In this document: piece after piece, positions 14,431 to 25,000 of the stretch
Numbering within the stretch: the first letter of the stretch is position 1
Layout of the letters: each line of letters begins with the position of its first letter
DNA from: Haliotis asinina
Lineage: Eukaryota; Mollusca; Gastropoda; Lepetellida; Haliotidae
Direction of reading: 5' to 3'
DNA length: 64,000 nucleotides
NCBI RefSeq assembly: GCF_037392515.1
Contig: NC_090282.1
Span: forward strand, 32,787,054 to 32,851,053
Notes under the pieces: model-generated
The model's database searches: none
What the model saw: only the letters and a program-made list of their open reading frames with translations
What the model was told of the DNA's origin: nothing
Position numbers and translations under genes: made by a program

Positions 14431-14512
14431 CCGACATACGGTTTCAAACCTGTAACCCTTCGCTTACTGGCCTGGTAGTTTTATTCACTAGGCTACGAAG
14501 GATCATTGTGAA
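14431..14512 (-). repeat. tRNA-like SINE head
   Basis: The minus strand reads GTAGCCTAGTGAATAAA (A-box-like) and then ACAGGTTTGAAACCGTATG (B-box-like). No closing acceptor stem is seen, so this is a tRNA-derived repeat and not a working tRNA. It differs from SINE-A. Confidence 0.45.
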
Positions 14513-14721
14513 GAAAGAGATTGTTTCTCTGTACAAATCACGTGTTTCTCAGCAAGACAGGTACTGCAGGCAATGCATGTGCAGGGCACAGTTAGTGCGT
14601 GCGAAGCACATGCACTGCACGTACAAGTCAAGTCGTCAGCTGCCAGTCTCATCCCAGTTGATTACATCAGTGAACACAAAACATCGAAATAATATCTACA
14701 GTATGTATCTTTGGTCAGTTT

Positions 14722-14866
14722 ATAAGCCGGATATAACATTACCTATGGGCATTATTGAACAGTAAGCCCTCGTCACTTGGGAAATCCCCACGGTGCCCTT
14801 GGGCATTTCCCGCAGGAAGCAGGCTTACTTTTCAATAGTGCCCACAGGTCATGTTACATGCTACAC
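14722..14866. repeat. Palindromic foldback element, about 145 bp
   Basis: The left arm TAACATTACCTATGGGCATT runs on to AGTAAGCC. It pairs with the right arm, whose complement reads CATGACCTGTGGGCACTATT and continues to AGTAAGCC. An inner stem GGGAAAT / ATTTCCC adds further pairing. No target duplication is evident. Confidence 0.7.
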
Positions 14867-16257
14867 ATAACTAAAAGTACCTTAGTTACTGAAAATTCAT
14901 CTAAAATATAGATAATCTCAAAAAGGATACATGAAAAGTCATCAATCTCCCATGTCCACAGATAAAGAGAATACCACTTAAAGACAAACAAAATCTGTAT
15001 TGTTCTTAGTACTTCACTGGAGTCCTGTATTTGAGCTTAACTGGGACACATGCTTATAATATTTAGGGGTCCTGGACAACAATATTGGGGTCCTAGAAAA
15101 TTAAATATTATTAATACTGTTATTGTGTTGTGTACCATGATCAACACAGTAATTAATTAATTCAGTAATGAAATTGCAAATGATACTATAACTCGGCTAG
15201 CAACAAATTCAGTGATAACTTATTGTTACTTGACAGGAAGTTTACAAAAGTATTTGGACGTTTTCCGCATCCCTGTGGATGCCCTAATAAATTTTGTAGT
15301 GTCCACTCACAATTTTTATACATATAGGACGCAGGAATTCATGTCATGTAAATCCATGACTACGATATTTATGAAATGGAATCACACTTGACAAATAATG
15401 AACTTTCTTCAATACTAATAAGTGCAAGCCTAAGGAAATATCAAACACCAAAACTGTTACCTATGGAAATGAAATACAGCACTAGCTAAAACTGCACTTT
15501 AATCAATGATCTTGTGGCATCATTAACACCTAATTTCACCATCATATATTTCTACATTAATAAATTTTCAAAGCACAGGTTAACATGCACTAACTAGAGC
15601 CGACCATACAGCAAATATGGAAACTCAGAAACTAGTAATGTTGGATTTATGAAAATCTTTAGTGCACAACAAGTTTTGTTAGCAGGGCATACCAACTGAA
15701 CTACATTTCCATCCATTGTCATATCAACTGGGTAAAGATTCCAGTGTAGAAACTATTCGTGACATGTCAAGTTTTTTTTAACATATTTGATATATATAGC
15801 CATTGTGTCAAGATATAAAAATACTCGGAAAATAACCGTTGGCACTCAAATGTTAGCAGATAAGACACCTATGGAGTCAATTTGAAACACGTACATCAAG
15901 TAATGATGGAATACTGTCAGCCAATAATATTCTTTGGTGAGTTAAATCCTGCAATATTCTACATCAACCATTTTCAATCACTTTTAAGCAAATTACTGGA
16001 AGAATTCAATTTCATGCTTTGCATGAGATATCACTTGGTTGAGATCAGACGACACTTTCCAACAGACGTAAACAGCAGAATGCAATGCAAAACAACAATG
16101 AATAGAATCAAAGTGAAGAATCTCACAGTGATATCTTCTGATATGAAGCATTACACTCATAAATTTTTTTGTTTTCAGTAAACAAGTCAAGTCTCAAGCA
16201 AGTCTCTGCTTTTTAAACTTTAAAAAAAAATGATGATGTATTTGATATCAAAAGTGA
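14867..16257. other. Gene-free stretch
   Basis: Open frames at 15882-16181 (plus) and 15993-16190 (minus) overlap each other and show no protein features. I see no repeats with clear ends. Confidence 0.5.
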
Positions 16258-16400
16258 ATTAGTGAGTTTAGTTTTGGATCACTTTAAGCAATATACCGGT
16301 AATATCATGGTAGGGGATGCCAGACATGGGTTTCACATGTTGTACCCAACTGAGGAATTGAACCAATGCCATCAGCATGTCAAACAATGTTTTATTTATC
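16258..16400 (-). mobile_element. SINE-A, diverged
   Basis: In reverse orientation: AGTGAGTTTAGTTTTGGATC, GGGGATGCCAGACATGGGTT and TTGTACCCAACTGAGGAATT. The tRNA-like head is degraded. Confidence 0.7.
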
Positions 16401-16959
16401 CAAATAGGTACCTTTTCCGCCCCATATCAGTGTCCCCTACGTCACAGGAATAGGTGCCTCTCTTAACCAGCTTGTTGAGGAATTGTCACACTTTGTCAGT
16501 CCAAAGCCCCTTCTTTTCCCAAAGTAAAGATATATTTTTCCTCTTACAAACATACTGTAATTGACTTCAACGTTGTACTAGTAGCAGTTATTGTTACAGC
16601 TGTCTTAATCATCAAAAACAACAAATATTCTAAATTCTGGATAAGGGCTTTAATGATAATAATGTAGAATATTCCAAATGTTAACAAAAAATATTAGCAA
16701 GGCCATAGGGCATGTTATTTGATATATTTCTTCGTTGAGTCAACCAATCACAGTTGGGTTGGGTTGATATATGGCACTCTGGTTTACAAGCTGACTAGTG
16801 AACATACCTGGCACATCAAGGAAAATATAGGAAGCTGAAATGTCAAAGAACTAAAAGGGTTGGGAACATAAATATTTAGACAGATGTGTATTTTGTTATA
16901 CACACAATTTCATAGAAATATCACCAAAATATATATGGAACTCCCATAAATCATAATAT

Positions 16960-17063
16960 ACTGATGGGTGGTACAATGTGTGAAGCTCATTTCTGGTGTC
17001 CCCTGTTGTGATGCTGCTGGTATATTGCTGTATGCAGCGTAAAACTAAACTCACCCATTCATA
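16960..17063 (+). mobile_element. SINE-A, 3' two-thirds
   Basis: It carries GAAGCTCATTTCTGGTGTCC, then GCAGCGTAAAACTAAACTCA and CCCATTCAT. The tRNA-like head is missing. Confidence 0.75.
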
Positions 17064-17106
17064 ACATACTGGTTGCAAACGTATGTCCTACAATAAATAC
17101 ACATAC

Positions 17107-17255
17107 AATGAGTGAGTTGGATTTTACGCCAATTCCAGCAACATCAAGGTAGGGGATCCCAGAAATAGATTTCACACATTTTACCAATGTGGCGGATGGA
17201 ACTCTTCGGGACGATGAGCCTTAACCACTAGGGCTAAACCTGAGCCACTACATAT
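17107..17255 (-). mobile_element. SINE-A, diverged full length
   Basis: In reverse orientation: GAGTGAGTTGGATTTTACGC, CCCAGAAATAGATTTCACAC and TTAACCACTAGGGCTAAAC. Confidence 0.75.
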
Positions 17256-17589
17256 GCAATAGTCTACACTGCAAGACTAACACAACAATATAGACTTGTT
17301 CAGACAGCAATATAATATTATTCAGATCACTGTGAAAGGTTGCAATTATTGATTTTTCACATCTGTCAAACCACAAAAAAGCCCAAAGAAAACCCATGAT
17401 TTTACTTACATGAAGGAACTTTACATTGTTTCACCTCAGAGACAAAAAGGACAACGTTGAAACAAGCATTTGCTTGACCTACAAAACAAATGGCTAAAAG
17501 GAGAAGTATATAACAAATAAGTTCAACAGATCCCATGCCAAAAACTGAAAACCATCAAGCAAAAAGCAGTTAGGCAAATCAATAAGCAG

Positions 17590-17755
17590 CAGTGATAAGT
17601 GAATTGGGTTTATGCCGCACTTGGCAATATTCAAGCAATATTACTGTGAGGGACACCAGAAATGGGCTTCACACATTTCACTCATCTGAGGAATTTAACT
17701 CATGTCTTTGTCATGATAGCATAATAATTAACTCCTAGGTTACCCCATTGCCACA
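17590..17755 (-). mobile_element. SINE-A, diverged full length
   Basis: In reverse orientation: GTGAATTGGGTTTATGCCGC, GACACCAGAAATGGGCTTCA and CTAGGTTACCCCATTGCC. Confidence 0.75.
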
Positions 17756-17956
17756 TAAGCAGCTGTAAAATGAGTCATTTGGAAAGTAATTAAAGATGAA
17801 AATCTCATCACTGTTTAGACTGAAAATATTTACAAAATATTTCTAAATCATGTTACAAAAATGACTAAAACCTAAGCAGCATTTTCCATAAAACAGGACA
17901 ATACACCAGTAATGAAATTTGCACCAGGGATATATATTGCTGATCAAGTAATTGTA

Positions 17957-18108
17957 GTGAGTGAGTATGGTTTTATGCCTCTTTTAGCAATATTCCAGCA
18001 ACATCATGGCAAGGGACACCAGATAAGGGCTTCACTCATTTTACCTGTGTGAGGAATCACACCCGAATCATTGGCGTGACAAACGCCTTAACACTAGGCT
18101 ACCCCACC
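17957..18108 (-). mobile_element. SINE-A, full length
   Basis: In reverse orientation: GTGAGTGAGTATGGTTTTAT, TTAGCAATATTCCAGCAACA and CTTAACACTAGGCTACCCCA. Confidence 0.85.
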
Positions 18109-18267
18109 ATCTTCAGCTGATCAAACGACTGTAACCAAAGGACAAAGTTAGATGTGTGAATGTAAGAGAGTAGGATGTGTGCAGTTATGGAATCCAAACA
18201 CATGGAATGAATGGTCACAGTTACACAGATAAAGTGACATGGGAGAAACAGAACATATACAATGTCA

Positions 18268-18427
18268 GTAAAAATACTAGTAGTGAGCAAGATTTTTTAC
18301 ACCACTATTCTATATATTGCAATATTCTAGCAACATACAGAGGAATCAGTGTACCCATGTACGAATCGAACATAGGTCGTCAACACGATGCGCAGATGCT
18401 TTTACCACTAGGCTACCTGACTGCCCC
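18268..18427 (-). mobile_element. SINE-A, old copy
   Basis: In reverse orientation: TATTGCAATATTCTAGCAAC, GTGTACCCATGTACGAATCG and TTACCACTAGGCTACC. The central body is partly deleted. Confidence 0.6.
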
Positions 18428-18879
18428 ATCATAGTAATGAGAAAGTATTTCAATTAAGTCATATTTGGTAAAAACTTTTGAAGACATAACAGAGAGGAGA
18501 TAATTCCATAACGTCAATTCAGTTTCACACAAACATTCAATTGTAATTGTCGTAATTAACAAGGCTCCCCAGTATACTCAACCATGACTAACCTTGATAA
18601 AAATATTATCTGCATCAAACACTGCACCTTTCCTATATAAAAAAGATACAGTCCAAAATTGAAAGCAATCAATTCAAAGATTGTAAAGTTCAACCTTTCA
18701 CTGTGCCGCTCCCTTAGACGTGGAAAATGTAATCCCCAAACCAAACCATACAAACATACTGAAAGTAATAGTTTAACACATATTTTCATGGTGCTTTTTT
18801 GGCAAATAAATAATGTAAATTTTTTAAAAATTAGAAAATCCGAACAAAGATTTTGCACTACATCTATCATTTTGAGAAA

Positions 18880-19050
18880 GAGTGAGTGAGTGAGTATAGT
18901 TTTACACAGTACAGTCTTAGCAATATTAAAGCAATATCACAGCGGGTTACACTAAAAATGGACTTTACACATTGTACCCATGTGGGGAATCGAACCTGGA
19001 CCTTCGGTGTGATGAGCAAACACTTTAACCACTAAGCTACCACACCACCC
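18880..19050 (-). mobile_element. SINE-A, full length
   Basis: In reverse orientation: GAGTGAGTGAGTGAGTATAG, TTGTACCCATGTGGGGAATC and CTTTAACCACTAAGCTACCA. The B-box equivalent GGGGAATCGAACC is intact. Confidence 0.85.
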
Positions 19051-19469
19051 TTTTGACAAAGAAGGTGCTCTCCAAACTGCAAAACATCTTTATAAAACTT
19101 TCAAGCTTGCAAATTGCTGTCATTCTTGAAAAAAGTAAAACATCATCAAAAATTGCACCTTATCTCTCCTTTAAATAAAGAAGGTGATCACAAACCAACA
19201 GTTATTTGCTGAAGAAAATTTGTCAAGTTTATGGACGGACGGAATTCCTTGGCAGAACTAAATACCCCTGACCTCTTAAGGTTGGGGTATAAAAACTGTC
19301 CAGTCAGAATGAAGTATGGCTATCAGTCACAAATAAACCACCAATATATCATCATTATATTACACACACTCTGTGTATGTATAGTTGATTATCTGCTTCA
19401 GCATGCTTTGAAAACATGCTACTCATATTATTGACTGGAAATACACATCACATACATTGATTGGTTGGT

Positions 19470-19800
19470 TTGTTGGACCAGACAATCCTGTGATCGTCAG
19501 CATGAACATCAATGAACAAATTTGGGATACATCATGTATCAACCAAGTCAGCAAGTCTGACCACCCTATCCTGTTAATCGCCTCTTACAACACTATTCTG
19601 AATCAACATTAGCATGTTGGAATTAATGTTATAACTTTGTGGCTCAGACCCACTGACTAGTAGTTAGCTCCTTTCATATCAGGGGTAGTGGGGTGGCCCA
19701 GTGGTTAAAGTGTTTGCTTGGGTATGGGTTGCTGAAGACCAATTCTAACCTGAATCTTCACTTTGATGTGATGAAATATCGGGAAAACATGATCACTGTA
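19470..19800 (-). mobile_element. SINE-B, interrupted by another insertion
   Basis: 19470-19592 matches the reverse of SINE-B (TTGGACCAGACAATCCTGTG ... AATCGCCTCTTACAAC). The family resumes at about 19722 with GGGTTGCTGAAGACCAATTC. The 130 bp between them is foreign and forms the left arm of the foldback at 19611-20396, so two insertions are nested. Confidence 0.6.
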
Positions 19801-20396
19801 AAGATACAAGAATTCAGTTTGAACCATGATACCCAGATTCTGCCCAGATACAGGATTTGACAGTGGCACATTCTGCACAGTTTAAAACATATTCCATACG
19901 TTTCAAAGAGAAGCACCCCAAACTATTCACAACTTGCGTTGCCATTTAAAATACAATATTTTGTTCAGACATGGTTACTTTCCAAATACCAAGACAAGTT
20001 ATTCCAGAAGAGTTTCTTATTCAGTTCCAGTCATGTGACATGTCTGTTTTGACAAACACAAGTCAACAAAGCAATGAACTGGTTGGAATATTAATATTCA
20101 GTGAGCTTCTTCGCTGACGATTAGAATGATAGGAATACTTAAGGATGTACAAAATTATACGAAATGAGTTGGTGTGGTTCTACGCTGCTTTTAGCAATTT
20201 TCCACCAAAACTGCAGCAGGGAACACCAGAAATGGGCTTCACGCATTGTACCCATGCTGGGAATTGAACTCAAGTCTTTGACCTGACAAGCAAACACTTC
20301 AACCACTAGGCCACCCCACTTCCCCTGATATGAAAGGAGCTAACTACTCGACACTGGGTCTGGGCCACAAAGTTATAATATTAATTCCAACATGCT
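19611..20396. mobile_element. Foldback structure with two 111-bp inverted arms
   Basis: The left arm 19611-19721 starts AGCATGTTGGAATTAATGTT. It is nearly the reverse complement of 20286-20396, which ends AATTCCAACATGCT. Both arms contain CCTTTCATATCAGGGG and a SINE-A-like CAGTGGTTAAAGTG head. The right arm overlaps a full SINE-A (20164-20325, minus). No protein is encoded. Confidence 0.65.
20164..20325 (-). mobile_element. SINE-A, full length
   Basis: In reverse orientation: GACACCAGAAATGGGCTTCA-like body, TTGTACCCATGCTGGGAATT and CAACCACTAGGCCACCCCAC. Its head is part of the right foldback arm. Confidence 0.8.
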
Positions 20397-22051
20397 ATCA
20401 CTGATTTATGATAGTGTCAGTCCAGTGGTCACAACTGGAATGTTGCACAAGAATCTCTTATTATCCAAAACTGGACATCATACATTTTCTTCTAGCATTA
20501 AGTCCTTGGAACTGAGTATTAAGAAGCATTATTGTGTGTAGGAAAATATTACAACTGACATCCTCTGTGTGTAAGGGCATGTTAGTTTCAGATGAATCTC
20601 CCTGCACATGTCTGTGCCCCATTCTGGTGAAGGCTTAATGTGGGGTGCTATATGGAATACTGATAATCCTGCATCAGACTGAATTCCTCCTGACAGCTGA
20701 CTTTGATGACAACATTACTTCACCAACATCTCAGCAAGTCAGTGTCAACAAAAAATGTGATGTTGGCCTTGGTGTTATTGCTTTGATGAAACGCACAAGG
20801 ACAAGCATGACACTGACAAACAGGGCAAATGTGAAATTTGAGCCCCAAATCACAGGACCCTGCATTCTGGGACACAATTCTGCATGTTTTCAAACATACA
20901 TATGATCACCATAAACACAAGATAAAAGTCATAGCTAAGTCATAAGACTGTCCATCTATACATAAACTGTAAGGCAAAGTTACGGTGAAAACTCTAAGTC
21001 TGAATCACTGAAGATAACTAATGACAGCAGATATTCTCAGAAAAGGATAAGCAACCCCAACCCAACCAACAGCTTCTCCCACTCATACAAGTTGCATAGA
21101 AACATAAGTGTCTGTTGCCGTACATGTACTCCAGGCATGTAATAACAGTACTCTGGTCATGTGACAGGAGCCGGTAAAATCAGGTGATCAATGGACCGCA
21201 TATTCAAGTGGCAGACTTCTTCTGAAATCAATAACAATATACTTCTTTGGAATTACACTGACAGTGTACAAGGGTGTAAGGCTTCCCTGGGGTTTTCAAC
21301 TGTGGGTATTTTGAAGACACAATGTCATTTAGAAAGTTGGCAAATATAACATGTTATATAAAGGTTTGCACTTTCTCAGTGAAGCACAAAATACATTTGT
21401 TAGGTTGAGTCTCATCTGGGATTGCAACCCACTCTCTCTCTCTCTCTGTGTTATGTCTTAGGGGTGCATAAGTTCATGAACCACTAAGTCATACGATTAT
21501 CCATCATTGATATAACTACACTGAGTCATTGGTGTGAAGCGGGAGAATGTGGAATGTTTTCCAGAACCACACAAAGAATTGTTGAGAACCATGACAGAAC
21601 GACATTACAAACATGGTACCACACTGTACCACCCAATCTTATGTTACACATGCATGCAGTCTGATGAGAAAAGTACACCAGATAATAACAGAAAATATTT
21701 TTGCACTTTGATGATAAACAAGAGATCACATCTAGGCATATGCATTGATGGAGTTGACAAAATCAAAAATATTCTGAAAACTCCTAAAAAAGAAAATTCT
21801 TTTTGGACTATCAAACCCATATGATCATGCAGATGTAGTATGCAGTATTGACAAAATCCCCATTTCATGGCCATACAAGTTCCATTTCTGAACAAACATC
21901 TGCATGAACATAAAATGTTATTTGAAAGATGTTTGTTTCCATAAAGATATGAGATTGTCAAGCATGCATCTATGTCAAGTAAGCCATTACATGGCCATGT
22001 AAGTTTTTCCTGCAAATCACAGCCTGTAAAATATCACTATATCATCCACCA
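20397..22051. other. Probable 3' UTR and flank of the J-protein gene
   Basis: This lies downstream of the minus-strand stop codon at 22052-22054. I see no further exon. It contains a SINE-C copy at 21342-21505 and a short TC run near 21431. Open frames at 20645-20905 and 21534-22015 show no recognisable features. Confidence 0.45.
21342..21505 (-). mobile_element. SINE-C (tRNA-like, GACTCAAC body)
   Basis: The minus strand has CTTAGTGGTTCATGAAC, then GTGGGTTGCAATCCCAGATG and GAGACTCAACCTAACAAATG. It shares the GACTCAAC...AACAAATGTA body with 38935-39064. A CT microsatellite has grown inside the tRNA-like part. Confidence 0.5.
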
Positions 22052-25000
22052 TTATTTCTTCTTGCTGTAGTAGGATTTCATCCTCTCTTTATTACACATG
22101 CCTGAAGGAATGTCCAAACTAAAACTACTTGCAGGTTGGGAGGGATAGCTGAATGAGGCTGCACTTGTCTCTTCAAAGGTATCCACATCATCTATATCAT
22201 CCATGTCACTAATGATGGACGACATGGAAGTAGATGTGGCAGCAGACGTAGAAGCCGACGTCGAAGTAGTCATGTGACTAGACTTGTAGAGCGAGTCCTG
22301 ACGCACCGGAGTTGTCGTGGAACAGGATGCAATGGATTGGGTTGATGGTTTTTCAAATTTATGTACATCTGGGACTGCCTGTGGAAATCTATTGTTGGCA
22401 GTCTGTCCCGGGCCCATCTGTCCACCAGATGCATTCTGGGAATGGGTTGTCTTTGTTTGAGCATGTGCTGTGTTAATATTGCTACCTTCCTTCCTCCCTT
22501 CATCCCGTTCTAATTTAAAGTCACTGTTGTAGAAAGTTTGAAAATGTTTCCCCTTCACATCAGATCCTCCCTCATCATCGAATCCAAACTGAATACCTTC
22601 AGCATTGTCACTTTTGAAAACGATTCCTGAATTTGAACCTCCAAATTCCCAAGCCTTATCATCCTTTCCACCATGTTCTGGAACTTTTCTACCCATTCCT
22701 TTCACCTTGCCTCCCACAGTCCGATCAAACTGATCAAGCTTCCCTGCAGACCCTTCACCAATATGAGTGGCGGTTCCTGTAGAAGCTCCTCTGTCTCCAC
22801 CAGTGGTACGCCCAAATCCACCACTTCTCATGCCCAGACCTCCTAGATTGGGCCTACTGCTGCTGTCTCCAAACTGTGGACTTGATGTCTGGCCATCATC
22901 CTGCCTCTTGGAGTTTTGGTTGACAGCACTATGCCACAGAGTTCCAGAACTTCTGCCACTCTCTATCCCAGAACTGCCCCCACTGAAGATACTGTCATCA
23001 CCATCAGATACATCATCCAATGTGTTGATGTTTCCATGCCTGCAAAGATAGATGGGGTTTAGAAGAGTGGTTAAAGTGTACATTCTAGAATGCTAATGTT
23101 TAAGACTGAAAGGAATAAGTTTTCTTGAAATAGTCTGGTGAAATAACATGAGCCGAGGAAAGTTGCTGTTATTCAACATTTTTATTGGTCACAAATACAT
23201 GTGACTATTGTCAACTTAAACTTAAACAATTTCAAATGATTCCAGGAAACACTATCCAACTATTACCAATTTAAGGAAACACTACCTAACTACCACCAGT
23301 TCAAGGAAACACTATCCAACTACCACTAAGTCAAGCAAACACTATCCAATCTATTACCAATTTAATGAAACACTATCTAACTACCACTAGTTCAAGGAAA
23401 CACTATCCAATGTCAAATGATTCTAGGAAACACTATCAAACTATTACCAAATTAAGGAAACACTATCTCACTACCACTAGTCCAAGGAAACTCTATCCAA
23501 TCTATTTCCAATTTAAGGAAACACTATTTAACTACCAGCAGTTCAAATAAACACTATCCAACTTCAGCTGCTACAACTAATCCAAGGGAACCACAATTTG
23601 ATTATAACAAATCCAAGGGAAATGCCTTTTAACTGCCACTAATATGAAGCAAACACTAATAAACTATTTCTTTTTCAAAAGAAAAACTATCCACCTCCAG
23701 CTAATCAAAAGAAAACCATTACCAAAACAGCTATAATCCAGAAAGAGGAAAGCCAGTGCAACATACAGATTTCCACTCAATCACCCTCCACTTACCAGTT
23801 TGCTGTCTGACTCTGCTTCAAGGCCTCATGCAACATGGCTCGCTCTTCTGCTTCAGACTGAGGCATCACACCTAGTAGCGGAAAGTAATATAAGAATCAC
23901 GTTGAAAAGAAACATTCCAAATAAGACACAAAATTGGGTTTCACTGATACAGAATTCATGGGTAGGAATCATCACTGGTGTTTCTTTTGCAGATATTCCT
24001 GTATTATGAAGCAACACATCTTAAAACCCTCATTATGTTTTACAAATGAATGCTACAACCCACCAAACAAAAGAAAACATAAAAGATAATTGACTGATTG
24101 TTCTTTTGTATCATTCATTATTTCAAACATATTTTTAGGAAAATGACATAAGAAAATGTCATAAACAAATCTTAGAAATGACTTTTTTTCCAATTCCAAT
24201 TTTATGCTTATTTTGCTTTTAAACTTAGGCATCATCATTCTGGCATACTGTAATGAAATACATTTGGTCAGGCTTTAAGAATGAAAGAGAGAGAAAATGG
24301 TTTTATGCTATAACACTGCTGGGGACACCAGAAATTGACTTCACACATTGTACACATGCAGGAAATAGAATTCAGGTTTTCATCACTTCGCCGCCAGGCT
24401 ACCACATCGCCCCTCAAACTAACTGCAGCAGCCTGTCACAAGCTTAATCTGTTCCCACATTATGTTCAAAACATCACATTGTTTTGCCACATACAACTCT
24501 TGATAAGGAGTCATGTGACTTTCAGCTGGGGACTAGGGACAACTCTAAGGTCCAAATTAGTATATAATTGCTTTATATCCTAAATACATAGCATTTCTAT
24601 CCATACATGAAATCATTTTTAGTGTTCATGAGAGCATGGGCATGAATTCTTAATCGAAAATAATGAAATTCGTAACATCATCTTTCTGACTACAGGAAGG
24701 AGCATCCTTGTTAGACAAGTCCTTGTGATTTGTTTATATAACAGCAGTAATTGACCCCCACCAGGGCAGGTAGGTTACTCCTGCAGTGTCTCAAATCTGA
24801 CTGGGCTTCCGTTTTTCAGGCAATGAAATTCAGCTTTAAGAATGAAAGTACACAAGACAGAAGCTGGAGTTACGCTGACAGAGATGTACACTCATTAGCA
24901 ACAGGAACCAGTCATGCAGGTGCACCAATCAAAACTGCCTGTGTAATCATATGACAACAAACAATTAAGCATTACCATTAAATTTTAAAGAATTATTTTG

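Noticed and set aside
20645..20905. An 86-codon open frame downstream of the J-protein gene
   Set aside because: It is antisense to the likely 3' UTR, has no recognisable domain and no splice or promoter support.
22767..23051. A 94-residue plus-strand open frame opposite the last J-protein exon
   Set aside because: It is the antisense shadow of a Gly/Ser-rich coding exon with matching splice sites and stop on the minus strand.
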